Shown here: positions 45,801-58,060 of the stretch, one piece after another
How the letters are laid out: each line of letters starts with the position of its first letter
Position numbering within the stretch: position 1 is the first letter of the stretch
Assembly (NCBI GenBank): GCA_024114885.1
Contig: CP099424.1
Location: 2,108,001-2,172,000 of the forward strand
Direction of reading: 5' to 3'
DNA: 64,000 bases
From: Septoria linicola
Lineage: Eukaryota > Ascomycota > Dothideomycetes > Mycosphaerellales > Mycosphaerellaceae
Position numbers and translations under genes: made by a program
Notes under the pieces: generated by a model
The model's input: only the letters and a program-made list of their open reading frames with translations
The model's database searches: none
What the model was told of the DNA's origin: nothing

Positions 45801-48330
45801 GAGTTTAAATCTTTTAATATTAGGTCTATTTAGGAGCTTGTTCCTTATATATACCTATACTTTAAAAGCTTCTAGCTAAAACTTAATAGGTATCTTACTC
45901 TCTTTAAGTATTGCTTTAATAGAGGCCTCTAATATTTAGATAGACCTCTTAACTACTCTATTCTAGAGTGAATTATAGGCCTTAGTTAGCTTAAAAGTGA
46001 TTCTAAAGTCCTTCTCCTACTATTTAATTAAAATAGTAATCTCTCTAGCGTTATTAGCCCTTATAGACTTAAGGAGTACTACTAACTACCTTTCTACCTT
46101 AATCCTCTAGTTCTAAAGAGTAGTTAGTATATCTAATCTAGCCTTAAGTAGAAATGCCTATTTCTTTCTTAAGAAGTTATTAATAATCTTAAGCTACTAT
46201 ATAAAACCTTTTACTAATAATAGTAATAGTCTATAGATATCTACTAATATAAGGGCTAATCTTTTAGGTCTTCTCTTAATAGACTTACCTAGGTATTTCT
46301 TTATCTTACCTATTATATAGATCCTATACTTATACTCTTCCTAGTTAGGAATTAGAATTCTTTTCTTTAGGTTAGTAACTTTATAAAGGTTTAAGAGTAA
46401 CCTTCTTCTAAAGTATATAAATCTTCTATACTATAGCTCCTACTATTTTAGATCCTTCTCTAATAGAGTAGTATAGGTATTATTAACCTCTATAGGATTA
46501 TATAGTAAGTAATATAACTTTTCCTATAAGAGAGGTAATATCTTACTAATAAATAGAACACTTCTAACTAGCTTAGTCTTTATAACTGTTTAGCTATCTA
46601 GAGAGGTAAGAGTAAAATTAGGCTTCTAGACTCTAAATTACTTACTAAACTAATCCTATAATATAAGATTTACTCTAAGATTAGGAATAAATAGTATCTT
46701 ATTAAGTAGAACTTCTCCTCCTAAGATTCCCTTTATCTATACTAGTCTAGAGTAGGTTATATAGAGGTATCCTCCTCCTACCTTAATCTATACTTTCTTC
46801 CTTAGTAGTTTTACTAATCTAAAGAAGGACAGTTAGTTAGTTATATAAGATAAGGTATAGGAATCTAAGAGCTATTCTTAGAGTAATAACTTGCCTTTAG
46901 CCTTAATTATAGAATAGGCTAACTTATCTTAGTTATTATCTTCTAATAGAGAATTATTATTACTTTTAGAACTAGAGTAAGTTCTAGAATTAGAACTAGA
47001 ACTAGACTCCTAGGCTGAAAATCCTTTCTTTAGAAGCTTTCTAGACTTTTCTATCCTCTAAAGCTGCTTACCTATTCTCTAGACAACCTTCTTTAGCTTA
47101 TTATATAATAATGACTTATAGATAGCTTTCTTAATATGTCTAGTATTCCTTAGTAAAAAGGATCTTCTAACTCTCTTTCTAAGGAATAATCCCTAAGAGT
47201 CCTTCTAGTTCTTAGTACTATTTCTTTACTAGGACAGTTTCTTAGTAGTAGAGAGGTTAGGACAATCTTTTAACTAGTACTTCCCTTTCTTATAGAGCTA
47301 GTATATTAGTAGAGACTTTCCTTAGTAGGGCTACCTAGAATAGAATATAGCTAGACCTATATCTATCTTATCTAGATTATCTCTTACCTCTTAGGACTTA
47401 AGTAGAAGGAGAACAGTGTCTATATCTAAGGATAGTTAGGTTATAATAGTATCCTTAGCTACTTAGTATAATATAGGTAGGGACTATAGGAGATGTTTTA
47501 GCCTTTTCTCTTAGCTCTAGTAGTAGGCTTCCTAAGGATTAATCTTAGTAATCCTCTTACCTAGGCCTCTAAGGTGTCTCTATACTTCCCTAATTGTCTT
47601 ATTAAGTAATATCCTAAATATAATAAACTACTTAATTAGACCTATAGTATAGGACTTTAGGACTCTATTATACTTGTTCTAGAGAATTACCTATATCTTA
47701 GCTACTAGTATAGTAATATACTATGTCTCTAGCTCTATCTTATTATCTTTACTAATACTATATCTAATACTAAACCTATATACTGTATTATCTTTTAAGA
47801 AGTGTTAATTCTAAGTAATATATATCTAGAGACTAGTGTCCTACTAAACTGTATATAGGTTCTCTCTAATAATTAGTTAGCTAATTGCCTAGAACTAGTC
47901 CTTCCCTTCTAGCTTGTCTATCTATAGCTTGAACTATCTCTTCTAGTTAGTTCTATCTAGGATTAGAATCCTTTAGCTCTTCTTGTCCTCTTAGTCTATT
48001 ATAGAAATAGGTAAATAGAATAAATAATTAGTAGGATACTTTAGACTAGCTAAGGATTCTAGAGAAGAGTAATTTCTTATAGTAGGGAGACTAGCTCTAA
48101 GGGATAGAGATTCCTCGTATTTAGGAAATTACTAAGACTTAGATCTTTCTCTCTTAGTAGAGTTTCTATTACTAGGTAGTAGGAAGGCTAAGTAGCCTCT
48201 TCTAACTCTAGTAATACTAGGTATAATAGTAGAGAACTAGGTAGGTATTAATAAAGTAGAAATATACTACTATCTTATAGAGATCTTTACTAACTTATAT
48301 ACTACTAGGTACAAACTAGCTTCGTTAGTA
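42900..48330 (-). pseudogene. Copia 1 gag-pol remains
   Basis: Minus-strand frame with the Copia order Gag, integrase, reverse transcriptase, RNase H. The catalytic RT block is YINNI (44,381-44,367) where active elements have YVDD followed by a hydrophobic residue; this is the exact RIP product of TGATGA. Limits are approximate because starts and ends are obscured by stops. Confidence 0.75.
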
Positions 48331-48445
48331 ATACAGTTAGAGAAACTTCTAGGCTCTAAATGTTTTCTATAAACTATAAGGGATACAAGTAACCTATACT
48401 AGTATAGGTTACTTCTATTTAGTATATAAACCCGGGCTTATAACC

Positions 48446-48722
48446 TATTAAAAGTAGAGAGCGTATTATATACTATATAATGTTAAGAAGGGTATAGCGT
48501 AGTAAAGAAGAATAGGGGATCAATCTTAAACTAACTTATATATATAGTATAGTAGTAATATGCTAGGAACTAAATACAAAGTTAATTGAGTTAGTTATCT
48601 AAGAAGAGAAGAAAGAGAAGTAAGATATACCTCTTACTAAGCCTTAGGTAGATGCCTTAGGTATCTAGAACTATACTTAGAAGTCTATATCTAGACTAAC
48701 TATCTAGGATACATTCTTAATA
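48446..48722 (-). repeat. Copia 1 5' LTR
   Basis: 277 bp; the bases to its left (48,426-48,445) read, on the minus strand, GGTTATAAGCCCGGGTTTA, the presumed primer-binding site. Confidence 0.9.
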
Positions 48723-48727
48723 GTTAA

Positions 48728-49845
48728 TAGTTAAATAAGTATAAAGGCGTCTTTAAAGAGAGCGAGTCTAAAGACTAGGTTTTCTTAGCGTAGTAAAAGC
48801 AAGATCGTTTCTATTAGTAGGTAGCGAACATATTCTCTTATAGCTAGTACTTTTAGCTATAGAGGAGTAAGAAGACTCCTAGCTCGTAGAGCTTAGGCTT
48901 TATTAATACGAACTTAGATAGAAGACGCTACTAGAACAAGTTTAAGGTAGAGCTCTTATAAGTTAACGTGTTTAGCTATAAAATAAGAGAAGTACGCCTA
49001 GAGGTAGGCTATAAGCTTAATTAGTATAGATTTATAGTCAAGCTTACTAAAGGAGAGCGTAAAGGAGAGACCTTCGAAGAACCGACCTACGTGTTCCTAG
49101 TAGTAGAGAAATAGCCCTTAATATCCTATAGACTATTACTTCCTCCTAGAAATCTAAGATCTAATAGACAACTCTCTTCCTCTACGCTTAAGAGCCTATC
49201 CTTATCTAGTCCTACTCGAAACTCTAGTTAAGAAAAGAAAGAGAAAGTAATTTACTTACGACCCTAGAGCCTCGTCTTAGAGATTCCGTATCGCCTAGTA
49301 CTATATAGAGGCTAAAAGCTTAATTAGAGAAGTTAACGCTAAGCTCTATAAAGAAGCCTACGCTCGTTCTTTATAAGAGTAGGAGGCTTACTAGAATTCG
49401 TACTAGAGAAACTATTATTACCTTAATCGAAACTTCTCCTATACTAAGTACTTTAGGTAATAGCGATACTATATAAGACTAAGTATTACTTATAATAGAG
49501 CCGCTACTAGGTCCGTAACGCCTATTACTAATCGTACTAGAAGATAATAGTAGAATTAAGCTAGAGAGCGACTCGGAGCCTAATCTACGCTACTAGGCTT
49601 ATATAAAGGATAGTATTACCTCTAAAGTCTACTACTATATAATCGTTAGTAGAGCTCTTAAAGAAGTCGATAATGTCTAGGAAAAGAAGAAAGTAGCTAA
49701 GAGCTACGCTTTAATTAATATTCTTCTATACCTTAGCTAGCCTCTTTATAAAGAATATATAGCTAAGATAGATAATACTATAGGTTTAAAGCTACTAAAG
49801 ACGGCTAACGTAACGTATACTCTCTACTAGTATATTGTTTAGATA
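48728..49845 (+). pseudogene. Gypsy B third frame, piece 2
   Basis: Middle piece of B's third frame, from the end of Copia 1 to the start of Copia 2. It reads LNKYKGVFKESESKDQ at the start and KTANVTYTLYQYIV at the end, parallel to C. Compared with C it lacks one base near 49,231-49,247, which shifts the frame, so here B carries an indel as well as RIP damage. It also has a 12-bp in-frame difference near 49,050. Confidence 0.65.
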
Positions 49846-50123
49846 TATTAAAAGTAGAGAGCGTTTATAGATACCACACAATGTTAAGGAGGGTATAGCG
49901 TAGTAAAGAAGAATAGGGGATTAATCTTGAACTAACTTATACACATAGTATAGTAGCAATATGCTAGGAACTAAATATAAAGTTGATTTTGTTAGTTATC
50001 TAAGAAGAGAAGAAAGAGAAGCAAGATATACCTCTTACTAAGCCTTAGGTGGATGCCTTAGGCATCTAGAACCATGCTTAGAAGTCTATATCCAGACTAA
50101 CTATCTAGGATACATTCTTAACA
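49846..50123 (-). repeat. Copia 2 3' LTR
   Basis: 278 bp; followed on the right by the polypurine tract, ATAAGTGGGAG on the minus strand, intact here. Confidence 0.92.
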
Positions 50124-50249
50124 CTCCCACTTATACTATATAGTCAGATCTTTTAACAGATCATCTATAGTACTCAAATACTAGTCCTAATCTTGATTAG
50201 TCATCAAGTACTTACTTTTCAGACTAATAACTAGACAGTACTAACTATT

Positions 50250-53200
50250 AATCTAACAAACTTTCTATACTACTATCTCCTATAAAAAGGTAAAAGAAAT
50301 GCCTTCTACAAGATCTTCCTCCTCTCTTATATAGGAGTGGATTGTTCAGGATATAGACTATCTAGTAAGTTGCCCCTGTCCTTTCTTATAGCTAATTCTA
50401 ACAGCTTCCTAGATTCCTTATAGCCTGGTCCCCTACTTAGTTATATTCTATACAGCTTCTTAGTTCCCTAATAGTCTTTAGGGTATACTATTCTTAGCTA
50501 TAGGGATCTTATATTAAGCTAGGGAGTAGAGTAACTATATACTAGTGGAGGAGATGATAGCTACTATAGAGGAGGTCTTCAACATTAACTAGTACTTGGC
50601 CTTAGAGGGTGTCTAGTTCAGCTAGGTGCTATATAGTAATATTGTAGTTAGTAATAGGTCTGACATTAGTAAGGGCATTTAGGACTTTGTAAAGTCTAAC
50701 TAAGGAGGAGTTAAGTAACTAAAATCTTTCTTTTAGACTCCTCTTAGTTTAACTCCAAGGCTTAGAGTTATCTTTTATACATCTCTTATATAAGGTAGAG
50801 CTACCTTACAAACTCCTGAAACTATAGTCTATTCTTTAGCTTAGTAAGACTATCTACTACTATCTCTTTTATATTTATATATTCTATAGAGATAAGTCTG
50901 TTCTACTAGAGCTTTCTTATAGTATTATATGAGATATTAATGTGTTTAGACTTGTTATGAACATGTAAGTCCTTGACTAGAGTAAGGGTAGCTTAGTTAT
51001 TACCTTTTAGCTGAATTGGCCTAATTCTAGTAACAGTTTCCTAGTTACTAAGGATCCTTAGTTGGTAAGAACATTCTCCTACTAACTCTAGGCATCTAAG
51101 CTCTCTTAAAAGAGCACTAAGGAACTATAACTGTTTTATATATATACCTATAGCTATATATTTAGCTTCTATTATAGATATAGCTATAGATTTCTACTTC
51201 TTACTTATCTAGGAGATTAGTGTACTATAAAGGAAGAAGATATATCTAAGGATTAAGACTCTGTTAGTCTTGTCTATTATATAGTTAGAGTCTATATATC
51301 TAGTAAGAAAGCCTTAACTATTCCTTAAGTATCTTAGACTAAGGTCTAGGTTTGATCTCAGGTATCTAGTTAGCTTCTTTAGAGCCTTTATATGTCCTAC
51401 TATTAGATTACTAACATAGGAGCTCAATCTTCTAAGGGCAAATGAAATGTCTAGTCTTATAATAGTTATAAGCTACATCTATGTTCTAATAATGGATTAG
51501 TACTTCTATTTATTACACCTTTCATTATTTGGTCTAGTAGGCTTTAGACTTTTATAGCTGTCTATTAGTGAAAGAGTTAGTAATATAGTCTCTTAACCTA
51601 TTCCTATCTTAGCTAGGTTCTCTTAGATATAGTGCTTCTAGTTAAGTTTTAGCTAGCCTTGCTATCTGTTTCTTATTAGTCTCATTCTAAGAATCTTGTC
51701 TAGTTCTCCAAGATCTTTGATCTTAAAGACCTTACTAAGTTAGTCTTTGAACTAGAGGACATCTTCTAGTCTCTCTATAGCAATAGGTATATTATTAATA
51801 TAGATTAGGATTATTAGGTCTTTCCTTTTCTTATAGATTAGAAGACATAGGTCCACTTCTAATTGTCTAAATCCTATTCCTTTCAGCTTTAATACACATA
51901 GCTGATTCTAGTCTCTTATAGCTTACTTCAGCCTATAGAGACTCCTTAGAACTTGTAAGACTATACTAGTTAGTAGGTCAACACCTAGTAGTAGGATTAT
52001 ATAGATATCCTTATATAGGGTACTCTCTATAAATATATTATTTATATCCACTTAGTGCAGAACTAGGTCCTTCTTATAGACTATAGCTATAAATCCTCTT
52101 AGAGTATCCTACCTAACTATAGGGGCAAAAGTCTCTATATAGTCTACTCTATACTTTTAGGAGAACCCTCTTATAACTAGTCTTGCCTTAAACTTTTTAA
52201 TAGCTCTACTAAGCTTTCTCTTAACATCAAAGACCTATCTTAAGGTAACTAGGTTAGCCTCTTTTAGTAGGACTACTATAGTCTAGGTATTGTTACTTAT
52301 AAGTGTATCTAGCTCCTTCTAAATAGCTTCTTACTAGAGATAACCCTACTTAGGATTACTTACTACTTCCTTATAGTTCCTTAGGATTAGAACCTCCTAT
52401 TTATGTATTCCTACTTCTTTAGTAGCTGAGAATACAATCTCTTTAACTTCCTCTAAGAATTCTAGGTCCTATAGGATACCTAGGTTAATAGAGCTTATAG
52501 CTAAGAAGAAAGCCTAATGCTCTAGGAGCATTTCCTTGTCTAGCTAACTATTCTAATCTAGCTTAAGCCTAATTAGCTTTAGCTTCTAGTTAAATCTATT
52601 AAGTTCTTAGGATGCTTTCCTCTTTCTAAGAGTTTGCCTTAGGGCTGTCTACTCCTAATCTACCTCTATAGTTTCTTAAGTAGAATTCTTAGATTCTTTC
52701 TTAACTTTTCCTTGGTCTAGGAATTTTCTATACTCTCCTATATCTTCTAGTAGAGGTAGAAGTTATATAAAGAGTTTCTTTCCTTCCTAAACCTATACTA
52801 ATAGCTAAGGGGGAGGAGGCTTCTACTAGCCTGGACTAGGAGTACCTAGGGTACTCCTACTAGCTTATAGAGTAGGCTAGCTAATAGTTCTTGGCCTTCT
52901 AATAGGTCTTCTTTCTAGAGCTAAACTAGGGAGATTCTTAATCTTAATATTCAAGTCTAATTCTCTACCTAGCTTATCTTTAAAGAAGATTATATTAGTA
53001 TACTACTTGATAGCCTTTATGTCTAGCTCCTAGAACTTCTATACCTTTACTATATTATTATAGTATCTAATAAATATAGTATCCTTTCCTCTGTTTATTA
53101 GTTTATTACTCCTTACCTACTAAGGCTGTACTCTTGTATCTATATATACTATAGCTCTATATCTCTATACCTTAAGATAGGAGACTGTTAGTTTGATCCT

Positions 53201-55750
53201 ATTAAAAGCTTTATTAGGTAAGAGCTTGAATCCCTTAACATTAGGTCTATTTAGAAGCTTGTTCCTTATATATACCTATGCTTTAAGGGCTTCTAGCTAA
53301 AACTTAATAGGTATCTTACTTTCTTTAAATATTACTCTAATAGAGGCCTCTAATATTTGGATAGACCTCTCAACTACTCTATTCTAGAGTAAATTATAGG
53401 CCTTAGTTAGCTTAAGGGTAATTCTAAAGTCCTTCTCCTACTATTTGATTAAAGTAGTGATCTCTCTAGTATTATTAGCCCTTATAGACTTAAGGAGTGC
53501 TACTAACTACCTTTCTACCTTAATCCTCCAGTTCTAAAGAGCAGTTAGTGCATCTAATCTAGCCTTAAGTAGAAATGCCTATTTCTTTCTTAAGAAGTTA
53601 TTAATAATCTTAAGCTACTATATAAAACCTTTTACTAATAATAGTAATAGTCTATAGATATCTACTAATATAAGGGCTAATCTTTTAGGTCTTCTCTTAA
53701 TAGACTTGCCTAGGTGTTTCTTTATCTTACCTATTATATAGATCCTATACTTATACTCTTCCTAGTTAGGAATTAGAATTCTTTCCTTTAGGTTAGTAAC
53801 TTTATAAAGGTTTAAGAGTAACCCTCTTCTAAAGTGTGCAAATCTTCTATACTATAGCTCCTACTGTTTTAGATCCTTCTCTAATAGGGCAGTATAGGCA
53901 TTGTTAACCTCTATAGGATTATATAGTAAGTAATATAACTTTTCCTATAGGAGAGGTGATATCTTACTAACAAATAGAACACCTCTAACCAGCTTAGTCT
54001 TTATAACTGTTTGGCTATCTAGGGAGGTAAGAGTGAAATCAGGCTTCTAGACTCTAAATTACTTACTAAACTAATCCTATAATATAAGATTTACTCCAAG
54101 ATTAGGAACAAATAGTACCCTATTAAGTAGAACTTCTCCTCCTAAGATTCTCTTCATCTATACTAGTCTAGAGTGGGTTGTATAGAGGTATCCTCCTCCT
54201 ACCTTAATCTATACTTTCTTCCTTAGTAGCTTTACTAATCTAAAGAAGGATAGTTAGTTAGTTATATAGGATAAGGTATAGGAATCTAAGAGCTATTCTT
54301 AGGGTAATAACTTGCCTTTGGCCTCAATTATAGAATAGGCCAACTTATCTTAGTTATTATCTTCTAATAGGGAATTATTATTACTTCTAGAACTAGAGTA
54401 AGTTCTAGAATCAGAACTAGAACTAGACTCCTAGGCTGAAAATCCTTTCTTTAGAAGCTTTCTAGACTTTTCTATCCTTTGAAGCTACTTGCCTATTTTC
54501 TAGACAACCTTCTTTAGCTTATTATATAATAATGACTTATAGACAGCTTTCTTAATATGTCTAGCATTCCTTAGTAAAGAGGATCTTCTAACCCTCCCTC
54601 TAAGGAATAATCCCTAAGGGTCCTTCTAGTTCTTAGTACTGTTTCTCTACTAGGATAGTTTCTTAGTAGTAGGGAGGTTAGGACAATCCTTTAACTAGTG
54701 CTTCCCTTTCTTATAGAGCTAGTATATTAGTAGGGACTTTCCTTAGTAGGGCTGCCTAGAATAGAATATAGCTAGACTTATATCTATCTTATCTAGATTG
54801 TCTCTTACCTCTTAGGACTTAAGTAGAAGGAGAACAGTATCTACATTTAAGGATGGTTAGGTTATAATAGCATCCTTAGCTACTTAGTATAATGCAGGTA
54901 GGGACTATAGGAGATGTTTCAGCCTTTTCTCTTAGCTCTAGTAGTAGGCTTCCTAAGGATTAATCTTAGTAATCCTCTTGCCTAGGCCTCTAAGGTGTCT
55001 CTATACTTCCCTGATTGTCTTATTAGGTGACATCCTAAATATAATAAACTACTTAATTAGACCTATAGTATAGGACTTTAGGACTCTATTATACTTGTTC
55101 TAGAGAATTACCTACATCTTAGCTACTAGTATAGTAATATACTATGTCTCTAGCTCTATCTTATTATCTTTACTAATACTGTATCTGATACTAAACCTGT
55201 ATACTACATTATCTTTTAAGAAGTATTGATTCTAAGTAACATATATCTAAAGACTAGTGTCCTACTAAACTATGTATAAGTTCCCTCTAACAATTAGTTA
55301 GCTAATTGCCTAGAACTAGTCCTTTCCTTCTAGCTTGTCTATCTATAGCTTGAACTATCTCTTCTAGTTAGTTCTGTCTAGGATTGGAATCCTTTAGCTC
55401 TTCTTGTCCTCTTAGTCTATTATAGAAATAGGTAAATAGAATAAATAATTAGTAGAATGCTTTAGACTAGCTAAGGATTCTAGAGAAGGGTAATTTCTTA
55501 TAGTAGAGAGACTAGCTCTAAGGGATAGGGATTCCTCGTATTTAGGAAATTACTAAGACTTAGATCTTTCTCTCTTAGTAGAGTTTCTATTACTAGGTAG
55601 TAGGAAGGCCAAGTAGCCTCTTCTAACTCTAGTGATGCTAGGTGTAATAGTAGAGAACTAGGCAGGTATTAACAAAGCAGAAACATACTACTATCTTATA
55701 GAGATCTTTACTAACTTGTATACTACTAGGTGCAAACTAGCTTCGTTAGT
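50250..55750 (-). pseudogene. Copia 2 gag-pol remains
   Basis: Minus-strand gag-pol with RT reading TFAPIVR, DINNIFIESTLYKDIYII and LRSLYRLKQAARDQNQL, standard Copia blocks, and the catalytic block YINNI at 51,802-51,788. Despite the lighter mutation load it is still interrupted by many TAG/TAA codons. Limits are approximate. Confidence 0.8.
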
Positions 55751-55866
55751 AATATAGTTAGGGAAACTTCTAGGCTCTAAATGTTTTCTATAAACTACAA
55801 GGGATATAAGTAACCTGTACTAACATAGGTTGCTCCTATTTAGTGTACAAACCCGGGCTTATAACC

Positions 55867-56144
55867 TGTTAAAAGTGGAGGGCGTTTGTAGATACCACAC
55901 AATATTAAGGAGGGTATAGCGTAGTAAAGAAGAATAGGGGATTAATCTTGAACTGACTTATATACATAGTGTAGTAGTAATATGCTAGGAACTAAATACA
56001 AAGTTGATTTTGTTAGTTATCTAAGAAGAGAAGAAAGAGAAGCAAGATATACCTCTTACCAAGCCTTAGGTAGATACCTCAGGCATCTAGAACCATGCTT
56101 AGAAGTCTATATCTAGACTGACTATCTAGGATACATTCTTAACA
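55867..56144 (-). repeat. Copia 2 5' LTR
   Basis: 278 bp with unmutated TGTTAAAAG end; the adjacent minus-strand bases GGTTATAAGCCCGGGTTTGT form the presumed primer-binding site. Confidence 0.92.
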
Positions 56145-56149
56145 AGATA

Positions 56150-57613
56150 GGTAGTATAGCTAATCTCTAAGCCTTTATCGCCTAGAATACTTAAAATCAG
56201 ACGTAGTTTAAGCTAGAAGCGAATACCTTCTTCTCTAAGCTAGTAGGACGCTCTCGTCGTAGTAAGAAAGATACTAATACTTAGGAACTAGAGGACGATA
56301 TTAACGCTCTAATATATAAGGTAGGTAGAAGCTATCTCGGACCCTTTTAGTTCGTAGTAACCGAAATAGACTTGAAGGTTACTTCTAACGTCCGTTAGAG
56401 AGCTTAGGCGCTCTTAGACTACGATAGTAATAAAGGTACCTAGACTAATTATAGCTTTCTCTTTTATTCTCCTTCTACTAGAGGCCTATTTTAGATCCTA
56501 GACTCTTTACTCGAAGCTATATAGTATAAGTTTATAGTATATCGATAGTATAATATAGCTATTAGTTAGTATAGTTAGTCTCGTGGTATATAGTACTCGC
56601 TATCCTAATAGCTTCTTCGCTAGTGTCCTCTACTATAGCTATACTAGCTAGTTACTACTCCGTATACGACTATTAAGTACGTAGCCTACCTATCTACTAC
56701 CTTTTATATCTTCGACGACGAGGTAGGTTCTAACTACCCTAACGGCTTCTAGTATATTACCTTAAACGAGAATATACTACTTAAGAAGAAGAGCCTTAAT
56801 TAGGTTTAGTTTACGATCTCTCTAGACGATACTAGTAATAGAGGACGACTTTTACTAACCTCGGACACGATTAGTAATAGGCTCTTTAACCCTAAGGAGG
56901 TAAAGTAGCTAGCGAAGCGTATTATCGCTAATAAGTAAAGCTATAGTATAGGCTTCGTCGAGACTATATCTCTAGTAATTACTAACGAAATAAAAGCTAA
57001 TCTTAAGCTTAGTTAGAAGAATCCTTATACTAATACGAGCTCGCTAGTTATTTCGTACCTCTACCTCCTATAGCGGTATACTCGTATAGACGAAGAGTAT
57101 CGTATAATTCTAATAGTGTTTCTAGCTTACCCTAATAGTCGTATATTAGATAAGCTACCTAATAGTAATTACGTTAACGTTCTTACGATCTATAGCGTAT
57201 ATCTCTATCGCGAGCGGATACCCTTTATAGCTTCTAGTACTATATACTCTATATAAGCGACAAAACCTTTCGCTATAGAGGTACTATTAACTAGCCTAGG
57301 CTCGATTTCTAATACCTTAGTAGGCCGAGTTCTATAGGCGGATTAGGTAGTAAGTATAGAAATAAAGAAGCTCTTTAGTATAAGTAAGGAGGAGTTCAAG
57401 GTCTATATAGCTAAATAGTAGGCTATAGCTAAAGGTTAATTCGATACTACCTACGCTATAGCTATAGATATTAAGGAGTATATGTTTAGCGAAGCTAGCT
57501 TTATAAGCGTAGATAGTAACTTAGAAGTATTAGTATCGAAGAAGAAAGAAGCTATTCCTAAGGAAATCTCTAAGAATATAGTAGAAGAGTAGTAGCTAGC
57601 GAATAATAATTAG
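56150..57613 (+). pseudogene. Gypsy B third frame, piece 3 (C-terminal)
   Basis: About 488 codons from the end of Copia 2 to TAG at 57,611 (a TAA follows at 57,617). It reads IGSIANLQAFIAQNTQ, RSYLGPFQFVVTEIDLKV, FYIFDDEVGSNYPNGFQYI, FNPKEVKQLAKRIIANK, FSISKEEFKVYIAK and ends KNIVEEQQLANNN, closely parallel to C. One palindromic motif (57,634-57,658) and the polypurine tract follow before the LTR. No domain is recognised. Confidence 0.7.
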
Positions 57614-57780
57614 ATCTAAAAAGGTGTTTTTAGTAGTTATCGTTAGAAAAGGTAACTATTTAATAGGCCTCTAATTGAAAGTTTAATAGACTTTAATAGA
57701 AAAACTAGCTAGTTTTAAGTAATTCTAAGTAAGATCTATAGGTAGTTAGGTATCTAGTTAGATACTAAGGAAGGGAGGAT

Positions 57781-58060
57781 TAGTAAGGTAAAGGCCTACC
57801 TATATACCGTACTTAGCACTTTTAGTATAAAAGTAAGGTAGTAGCTTATTTCTAAGATAGTAATATTTACTCTACTTAATTAATTTAATATCCTATGGTC
57901 CTAGTATAAAACTCTTAGTCCTAGAACTACTATTTTAAGCTCGTTACTACTATTTAATTAACGTATTACAAGACTATTACTCTCTAAACAGGTCTTGTTC
58001 TATAGCGACTACTCTTATACCTACCTAGGAGGTTAGTATTAGAGTAGTTATTATCTATTA
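57781..58060 (+). repeat. Gypsy B 3' LTR
   Basis: 280 bp, preceded directly by the polypurine tract AAGGAAGGGAGGAT and followed by the CTAG target duplication. Confidence 0.92.

Larger units (their letters stand above)
42426..48722 (-). mobile_element. Copia element 1, complete, minus strand
   Basis: 6,297 bp with 277-bp LTRs (42,426-42,702 and 48,446-48,722) and target duplication GTTAA (42,421-42,425 and 48,723-48,727). Ends read TATTAAAAG...CTTAATA, the RIP-mutated form of the TGTTAAAAG...CTTAACA ends kept in Copia 2. Coding sense is minus: the primer-binding region lies beside the right LTR and the polypurine tract beside the left LTR. CA/TG are nearly absent. It is inserted in B's third frame. 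Confidence 0.92.
49846..56144 (-). mobile_element. Copia element 2, complete, minus strand, lightly RIP-mutated
   Basis: 6,299 bp with 278-bp LTRs (49,846-50,123 and 55,867-56,144) and target duplication AGATA (49,841-49,845 and 56,145-56,149). The right LTR keeps the original ends TGTTAAAAG...CTTAACA. CA and TG are clearly more frequent than in Copia 1 (for example GGCATCTAGAACCATGC near 50,070), so it is younger or has been through fewer RIP cycles. Confidence 0.93.
18949..58060 (+). mobile_element. Gypsy element B, complete but split by three insertions
   Basis: Plus-strand Ty3/Gypsy element with 280-bp LTRs at 18,949 and 57,781 and target duplication CTAG (18,945-18,948 and 58,061-58,064). 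Order along the plus strand is leader, Gag, protease, reverse transcriptase and RNase H, integrase, third frame, polypurine tract, LTR; integrase after RT marks the Gypsy class. It is interrupted by Gypsy C (25,634-38,872) and two Copia elements (42,426-48,722 and 49,846-56,144). Without them it measures 13,263 bp. Every coding part is full of TAG/TAA stops. Confidence 0.92.
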
